Origin: Leptodactylus fallax
Taxonomy: Eukaryota; Chordata; Amphibia; Anura; Leptodactylidae
Length of the DNA: 64,000 nucleotides
NCBI GenBank assembly: GCA_947044405.1
Contig: CAMRHE010000035.1
Coordinates: forward strand, 4,623,501-4,687,500
Direction: 5' to 3'
Shown piece by piece: positions 57,980 to 64,000 of the stretch. The position numbers and the translations under genes are program-made. The notes under the pieces are model-generated. The model was given only the letters and a program-made list of their open reading frames with translations. It searched no databases and was not told where the DNA came from. Position 1 is the stretch's first letter. Every line of letters starts with the position of its first letter.

Positions 57980-60900
57980 ATGGCTATCACCTTTGCTTCC
58001 CTTAATGTTAGGGGCCTAAATTGCCCTAGGAAATGCTCCTTTTTGATGTTCTGAGGCAAGGTCTCTCTCCTGCGACGTCCCTTGCGTCCATGAGACTCAC
58101 CTACTTAGCAAGGATGCACACAGGGTCCGTAACTCTAGCTTTCCCACAATATTTCAGTCACATTATTCCTCCAAATCTAGGGGTGTTTTAATTGCTTTTA
58201 AACATACGGTATGTTTCCAACTGTTAGAGGAGAGGATCGATCCTAAGGGTCAATATGTAATTCTAGTGGGCCATCTTAATAACGTTCTCTGCACTTTGGT
58301 TTCAGTCTACGCACCTAACACTTAGATTCCTCAATAGGGTTATGCGCCTAGTGTCTCGGGTTAGGCAGGGGGGTCTCCTCCTCTGCAGAGATTTCAATTT
58401 GATGGTGGACCAGTCTATGGATTCATCTTCTTCGTCCCGCAGGTGGGGCCCCTCACTGCAGACCTTTCTAGACCTTAATTATTTATATGATGTCTGGAGA
58501 GCCCACCACAGTGCCGAGAGGGATTACTTCTACCATTAACAGGTACATAACAGTTATTCTAGAATAGATATGTTTTTGGTAGATAGATTCTGGCTCTCAG
58601 TGGCCTCTCGGTCCACGATTGATGTGATAAAGTGGTCTGATCACGCTCCGGTCACCCTTATGGTGGATGAGCCTGGCCATTCCTCCCCGACCTACCTTTG
58701 GAGATGCAATTCTTTTCTCCTATCCCATCCCACTCATAGAGCTTCCATTGAGGGAGACCTTCGAGACTATTTTGCAAATAATGACAACCCTGAAGTTGGG
58801 ATCGTCCCCTTATGGAATGCACATAAAGCCTACATACGGGGATCATTCATTAGACTGGGACATGTAGTTAAGAAGTCCCGGCAGGCCCAGCTCTCTAGCC
58901 TCCTGGGGGACCTTAAGTCTAAGGAACAGCTTAATAAATTTACTCCCTCCCAGTATAACGCGGAGCAGCTCTTCTTCACTAGGCAGCGCCTGCGCGACTT
59001 ATTGTTATTTGATTATGAAAAGTCCTTGAAAAAACTTAAGATTAGGTACTACTCTCAGGGAAATTGTGCGGGCAGACTGTTGGCGACTAAACTAAAGAAA
59101 AAACACCTTAGGTCTCACATCCCTTTCATTCTTGACCCGGTCTCTAAAGGTAAATTGGTCAGTCCCTGAGACATTGCAGATCAGTTTAGCAGATATTATG
59201 CTGACCCTTCCACTCCACAACCCACTGATGTAGCTATTTCATTTTTCTTGGACTCCCTCCATCTACCTTCCCTTTCCTCCTCGCAGGCGCAGCATCTTGA
59301 CAGGCCCATCTCTGCAGAGGAGATAGCTGAAGTAATTGCTTCTCTCCCCAATAGGAAATCTCCTGGACCAGACGGCATAACAAATGACTACTATAAAACC
59401 TTCTCCCCTATTCTACTTCCCCATTTGACGAAATTCTTTAACTCGGCGAAGTCATTGGGCTCATTTCCCAAGGAGAATCAGGAGTCTCTGATCGTCACGA
59501 TCCCTAAACCGGGGAAATCTACAGATTCTCCCCAAAACTTCCGCCCCATCTCTTTATTGAATACAGATGTTAAGATATACTCAAAACTTTTGGCTAAAAG
59601 ACTTGCCCCACTGATCCCCCTTTTAGTTTCTCCTGATCAGGTGGGCTTCGTCTCTGGTCGACAGGCCTCTGATAACACTAGGAGAGTACTGAACCTTTTG
59701 CATCACATAGAGAGAGGTAAGCTTCCAGTGGTGATGTTGGCACTTGACGATGAGAAGGCGTTCGATCGCATTCACTGGTCGTTCTCCTTCTCGGCTTTAA
59801 GACGGATGGGTATGGGTGATCCGTTTTTATCAGCCATAACTGCCCTGTATTCCACACCCTCTGCAAGAGTTTTTGTTAACGGAGCCTTATCTACTCATTT
59901 TACTATTACTAATGGTACCCGACAGGGTTGCCCCTTGTCCCCACTAATATTTATCCTCTCTATTGAACCCTTAGCATGTGCTCTTAGAGCACATCCTGGT
60001 GTTGGTGGGGTGATGGTGGCGGGCCATTCTCATGTCATCTCACTCTATGCTGACGACATTATCTTGTCTCTCACTGACCCAGGTTCGTCCCTTTCGGCCT
60101 CTCTTGAATTAATTGAATTATTTAGTTTTTTATCCTACTACAAATTAAATATAGACAAGACCCAAATCCTTCCATTAAATCTTACCGAAGTGGAAATTTC
60201 CCTTCTGCAGCAAAATTATCCTTTTGACTAGAGATTTGACAATATTCAATACTTGGGGATCTCACTCACTCCTGCCCATTCCTCACTATATCTAGCGAAC
60301 TACTCTCCCCTCCTTCGGACCTTACAGACTGAGACGGACCGGATGGGCTTGACAGAAATTTCCTGGCTGGGTAGAATGCCAGCCTTTAAGATGCTTCTCC
60401 TTCCCCATCTTTTATACCTCTTCCGCACCTTGCCTATTGCCTTACCCCCTTTCTTTTTTAAATTGGTCAAAGGTCTGCTCACTAGATTTATTTGGGTGGG
60501 CAAGAAACCCCACCTAGCTAGCCAGATTTTGACTAGAGCTAGTAACCTTGGCGGTCTAGGTGTACCTGATATACATGGGTACTATATTGCTACTATGGTC
60601 TCCTTGGTAGCGAATGGCTTGTCTAGGGAGGAAGAGCTTCACTGGATCCACATTGAAAAGTCTTATTTTCCCGCTACGGAGTATCGAGAAATACTTTTTG
60701 CCTCTTTCTGGATTAGTGTGGATAGCTACTCTTGTTTGCCTTTTACTAGATACTCTGTGGCAGCTTGGAAATATGCTCACTCTCACGCGTGTAGTTCAGA
60801 GTTGCTAGATAGATCCAATATTCCATTCAGAGTGTTCTCTATAATGATCCCTTCCTTGAGGCTGGAGAGCTGGGTTGCAAAGGGTGTGCATTTTGTTTCT

Positions 60901-61674
60901 CAACTATTTCAAGATGGGAACCTAAGAGATTTCGCATCATTCCTTCAAGTGCGTCATTGCCTACAAAAACATGACTTTTTCCGAGTAAGATGCAACCCTG
61001 GTGTCTTTTCGCTACTACGTTCATCTCGGAAAGGTCTTAGGTCGATTTATTATTCTATTGACCCTCGATCCTCCTTTCAGAAGACTTACCCTATCCGTCT
61101 TTGGGAGAGAGATCTCAAAAAGTCCTGGACTCCTAAGGAGTGGCAGAAGGCCTTTGCTTTATTCCGCACTTCCCTAGTTTGTAGCTCTCATGTGGAGACG
61201 GCATATAAGGTGGTTCTTAGGTGGTATTTCCCCCCTGCTCGAATTCATCGAATGTTTCCTAATTCTTCTTCTCTTTGCTGGAGGCTATGTGGGGGAGTGG
61301 GTACATTGTTGCACACCTTTTGGGCTTGTCCTCATCTTGCCAATTATTGGCAGGAAGTTTTCAACCTGCTGGATGGCCTTCTGGGGTGCTCTATGCTCCG
61401 GACTCCCCAGCTGGCTATGCTTAATTTAGAGATGTACGTGCTCCCTCCTCCCCATCGCAAACTGGCCTGTAAGATTTTGGTGATGGCTAAATTGGTTATT
61501 GCTCGAAAATGAAAACAACCTTTGCCCCCTTCCTTGCAAGACCTGTTGATACTTATTGATACCACTCACTCGTATGAATGTGTTATTGCGTTGGGGAATT
61601 TCTCCTTTCCTAAATATAAAATAGTGTGGGAGAAGTGGTTGGTGAGCCCGCATTGCTCCCCCTTGGTTAACTAG
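57980..61674 (+). pseudogene. L1 ORF2 protein (endonuclease and reverse transcriptase), few stops
   Basis: Starts MAITFASLNVRGLN, the first strand of the AP-like endonuclease. The endonuclease part (57980-58340) is shifted and shortened; CRDFNLMVD (58387) replaces the usual GDFN box, and WSDHAPVTL (58636) is intact. From 58342 to 61674 there is one frame broken only by TAA 58537, TGA 59167, TAG 60229 and TGA 61510. The RT motifs are clear: KSPGPDGITNDYY, NFRPISLLN, LALDDEKAFDRIHW, GTRQGCPLSP and SLYADDIIL (catalytic YADD, near 60048). The C-terminal region includes ISWLGRMPAFKMLLLPHLLY and a HTFWACPHL segment. Typical of Tx1/L1-clade elements. Confidence 0.92.
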
Positions 61675-62144
61675 TTGGTAGCTGGTTAGTTTGTTAATTA
61701 GCCCATTTGTTCCGTGGATGAGCTATTCGGCTGACCAGGGGGACGCATTCCTCCTCTAATGGATCTTTGCTCTGTGTCATTACTACTACACTTTGAGGCG
61801 TGAGTGTCAGCTCTTCAAACTGATCCTTGGCTGTTTCCCGTATCTAAAGTACCTGGTTCAGTCCGGTTAACGGCCAATCCCATCTTGCCAAATAAACAAG
61901 TAAATAAATAAATAAATTGTGGATGTTTATTCCTACTTTTGTTAGACCTGCATTCCTCCCCCCCCCACACTTCCTCGTCCTTTTCCTTATGTGGTTTGTT
62001 TTGTCTGTGTACGTTCTCCTTATTTTTCAGACGAATGTTGCATTTTACAAGTTTTGATGTTTGAGATGGAAAGTTCAAATATTTTCTATTGTCATATTTT
62101 TGAAAATTTAATAAAAATTATGGAAACAGAAAATAATAAAAATT

Positions 62145-62770
62145 AACTTTTAATCCAAAATTTTAAAAACAGTAACATAGGGTTACATGTAGTCCAAACA
62201 TGGCTTACACGTTTCAGGGCTGTAATGCCCCTTACTCATAGAATGGCAAAAACTGTACACAGTATGCAAAAAGCAAAAACAAAGGACCATACCCTACCAA
62301 TCATTAACCTATGTATTGTCAAAAAAGGTCAACACAAACCACATCTCAAAAAAGCGCAAAATCTGTTACACACAAAATAATGTCAAAAAGAAAATAAAAT
62401 AAATATTTTTTCCCCCCAGACCCCAGAAGGAGGATATGCACTACTGAAGTCCCTTATAAGTGGATACAATAAAGTGGATAATAAAGTGGATTATAAGTGA
62501 ATACAATAGATTATAAAAAAAAAATATGTATAACTAAAAAAATAAAACAAAAGAGATGTGGTTTGTGTTGACCTTTTGTTTGGCAATACATGGGTTAATG
62601 ATTGGTAGGGTGTGGTCCTTTGAGTTTGCTTTTAAATTGCATACTGTGTCCAGTTTTTGTCATGGAATGAGTAAGGGGCATTACAGCCCAGAAATGCGTA
62701 AACCATGGTTGGACTACATGTAACCCTATGTTACTGTTTTTAAAATTTCGGATTAAAGGTTAATTTTTAT
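62145..62770. mobile_element. Hairpin MITE with about 220-bp arms, cut at its edge by the L1
   Basis: The left arm 62145-62365 and right arm 62545-62770 are inverted copies: AACAGTAACATAGGGTTACA, CATGTAGTCCAAACATGG, GGGCTGTAATGCCCCTTACT and ACAAAGGACCATACCCTACC each have counterparts in the other arm. The outermost bases of the left arm (AATAATAAAAATT) lie before the L1, at 56241-56253. Noncoding. Confidence 0.85.
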
Positions 62771-63195
62771 GATTTATGATGCTAGGAGTTCCTGTCTCTC
62801 TGCTGCTCTACTTTCCTGTAATATATACAGTAGCAGTGAAGCAGGGACTCCTACCATCATACCAGATTTTCAAGTTCTAATTTTTTATCGTGCATGAGGC
62901 CTTACAGACCATTCTGTGCCAGCGTTGAGAACTATTTTCTGTCAGACTTTCATGACCTTGTGAATTTTTTTTTTCCAATCCTCCGCAGTGAAGTGCAATT
63001 CTGGGATAGTGAGCTGGGGATCCAGATTACTGAGGAGTACTGGAATATAAATTTCAGACTGATATGCACTGAAAAAACCTACAAGACACTCACCATTTCA
63101 TTTGACACTCCTGCCTCTGCTGGACCAGGAACTTAGCAGAATGAAATTTGGTGCCACAGCACCCATTACGCTGTTGTTATGTTTGTTTGCAGTGG
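62771..63195. other. Noncoding spacer with a small inverted repeat
   Basis: 62772-62862 pairs GCTAGGAGTTCCTGTCTCTC with CAGGGACTCCTACCATC in reverse. No gene. Confidence 0.45.
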
Positions 63196-63790
63196 TTTCA
63201 TGAAAACCTGGACTGCTATGGACTGGAACTATATAGTTTTTGGCAACTAATCCAGGTTCTGTTCTGGATTAGTTTGGTTTGAGTATGGAGGGCTCCTGGT
63301 GAGATCTTCAATCCTACCTTTGTTGTGGAGTGACACAATAACATAGCTGCTGTTATGATGATCTGGGGAGACATTATATACAACAGTTGGTCACCCCTAG
63401 TAGTGATATGAGGGACACTCAGCACTCAGCTTAGCGATATGTGCAGGACATCCTGCGGCCACATGTGTTGGCCTCTCATGGCAGTGCTTCTAACTGGCAT
63501 TCTTTAGCAGAATAATGCTCACCCACAAACATAGAGGATTTCCCAAGAATCTGCCAAACTTCAATACTTCTTTGGCCTTCCTGGTCAGCAGATTTATTGC
63601 CAATTAAGCATTTATGGGACCAGCTGGGACGCTAACTTCAGCAACCTATGAGTGTGCAGCATCTGTAGGCCCAGCTGCATCATTTGTGGCAAATGTGCAA
63701 TAGGATACCATATGGAACCTGTATGCTTCCATGCCCAACCATATCTCATCTTGTATCCAGCCTTGAGTAGTTTCAACAGGATACTAGAGC
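63196..63790 (+). pseudogene. Very old Tc1-like transposase remnant
   Basis: Across shifting frames: SRFCSGLVWFEYGG (the 'DESRF' region, with stop for Asp-Glu), MIWGDIIYNSWSPLVVI, VQDILRPHVLAS, then QNNAHPQT-like text (second Asp replaced by Asn), SADLLPIKHLWDQLGR (Glu box reads PIKHLW) and a decayed tail with PTISHLVSSLE. This wording belongs to a different Tc1 group from the other copies here. All three catalytic positions are lost or changed. No terminal repeats were found; the window ends 210 bp later. Confidence 0.7.
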
Positions 63791-64000
63791 CTCCTATCAA
63801 TTCTACAGTTTTCCCCAATAAATTTATACATTTACTCTAATATTAATCACAGAAAAGGACCAGTACCTTAAAACCATATAAATCACAGAAAAGGAACAAT
63901 AAAATATAACTTTTAATAAATAATTAAAATAGTCTGAATCTCCACATATGAAAAACACACTTCAAAATAATGCCAAAAGCCAACAAAACACGTCTAAAAG

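Larger units (their letters stand above)
56254..62128 (+). mobile_element. Nearly complete L1 with perfect 16-bp target duplication
   Basis: GAAAATAATAAAAATT occurs directly before (56238-56253) and after (62129-62144) a 5875-bp LINE-1-type element. It has a short 5' UTR (136 bp), ORF1, a 0.5-kb spacer, ORF2 and a 450-bp 3' UTR ending AAAATTTAATAAAAATTATG then GAAACA. There is no long poly(A). It inserted close to the outer edge of a hairpin MITE whose main part is 62145-62770. Confidence 0.93.

Overview
The window looks like vertebrate intergenic DNA, most probably from an anuran amphibian. It holds many Tc1-type elements, DIRS, Penelope-like, L1 and piggyBac elements, solo LTRs, TTAA-flanked short elements and AT-rich spacers, with no bacterial gene organisation. 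This is inference from repeat content; no species can be named. I found no convincing host exon, RNA gene or CRISPR array. Every coding signal I can support belongs to a mobile element.

Layout. 1-1 kb: decayed DIRS-like retrotransposon cut by a hAT-like fragment. 3.2-9.1 kb: three reverse-strand Tc1 elements; the third (7256-8904) has an intact 340-residue transposase, and the second and third sit inside one old minisatellite. 10.0-13.9 kb: a hairpin MITE, then a TTAA-flanked element carrying a piggyBac element whose transposase is broken only by two A-run frameshifts. 14.4-20.7 kb: MITE, possible solo LTR, reverse L1 fragment, a hAT-like element with a two-directional minisatellite, and a possible gypsy tail. 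20.9-25.8 kb: hairpin MITE, two Tc1 copies and two arrays. 26.0-30.8 kb: two different Penelope-like fragments, one split by two TTAA elements. 31.5-33.2 kb: Tc1 remnant split by a solo LTR with a GTTAC target duplication. 34.1-37.8 kb: hAT-like element with a clean 31-bp array and several MITEs. 38.6 kb: solo LTR. 41.6-44.5 kb: hAT-like element holding an array, a solo LTR and a Tc1 copy with an open 335-residue frame. 46.2-49.2 kb: three-layer nest ending in a Tc1 with one A-run frameshift. 51.2-52.9 kb: two solo LTRs of the family seen at 31.9 kb. 55.0-55.9 kb: L2-like LINE inside a TTAA element. 56.25-62.13 kb: nearly complete L1 with a perfect 16-bp target duplication. 63.2-63.8 kb: very old Tc1-like remnant.

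The elements do not form a pathway. Their value is as a record of nesting: several insertions can be peeled off exactly (TTAA, TA, 5-bp, 7-8-bp or 16-bp duplications), and removing them rejoins a reading frame, hairpin arm or tandem array. The best candidates for biology beyond decay are the intact Tc1 transposase at 7.5-8.5 kb, the nearly intact piggyBac element with GTAA flanks, and a shared 31-33-bp minisatellite core inside unrelated hAT-like elements. I did not find a convincing new multi-gene system.
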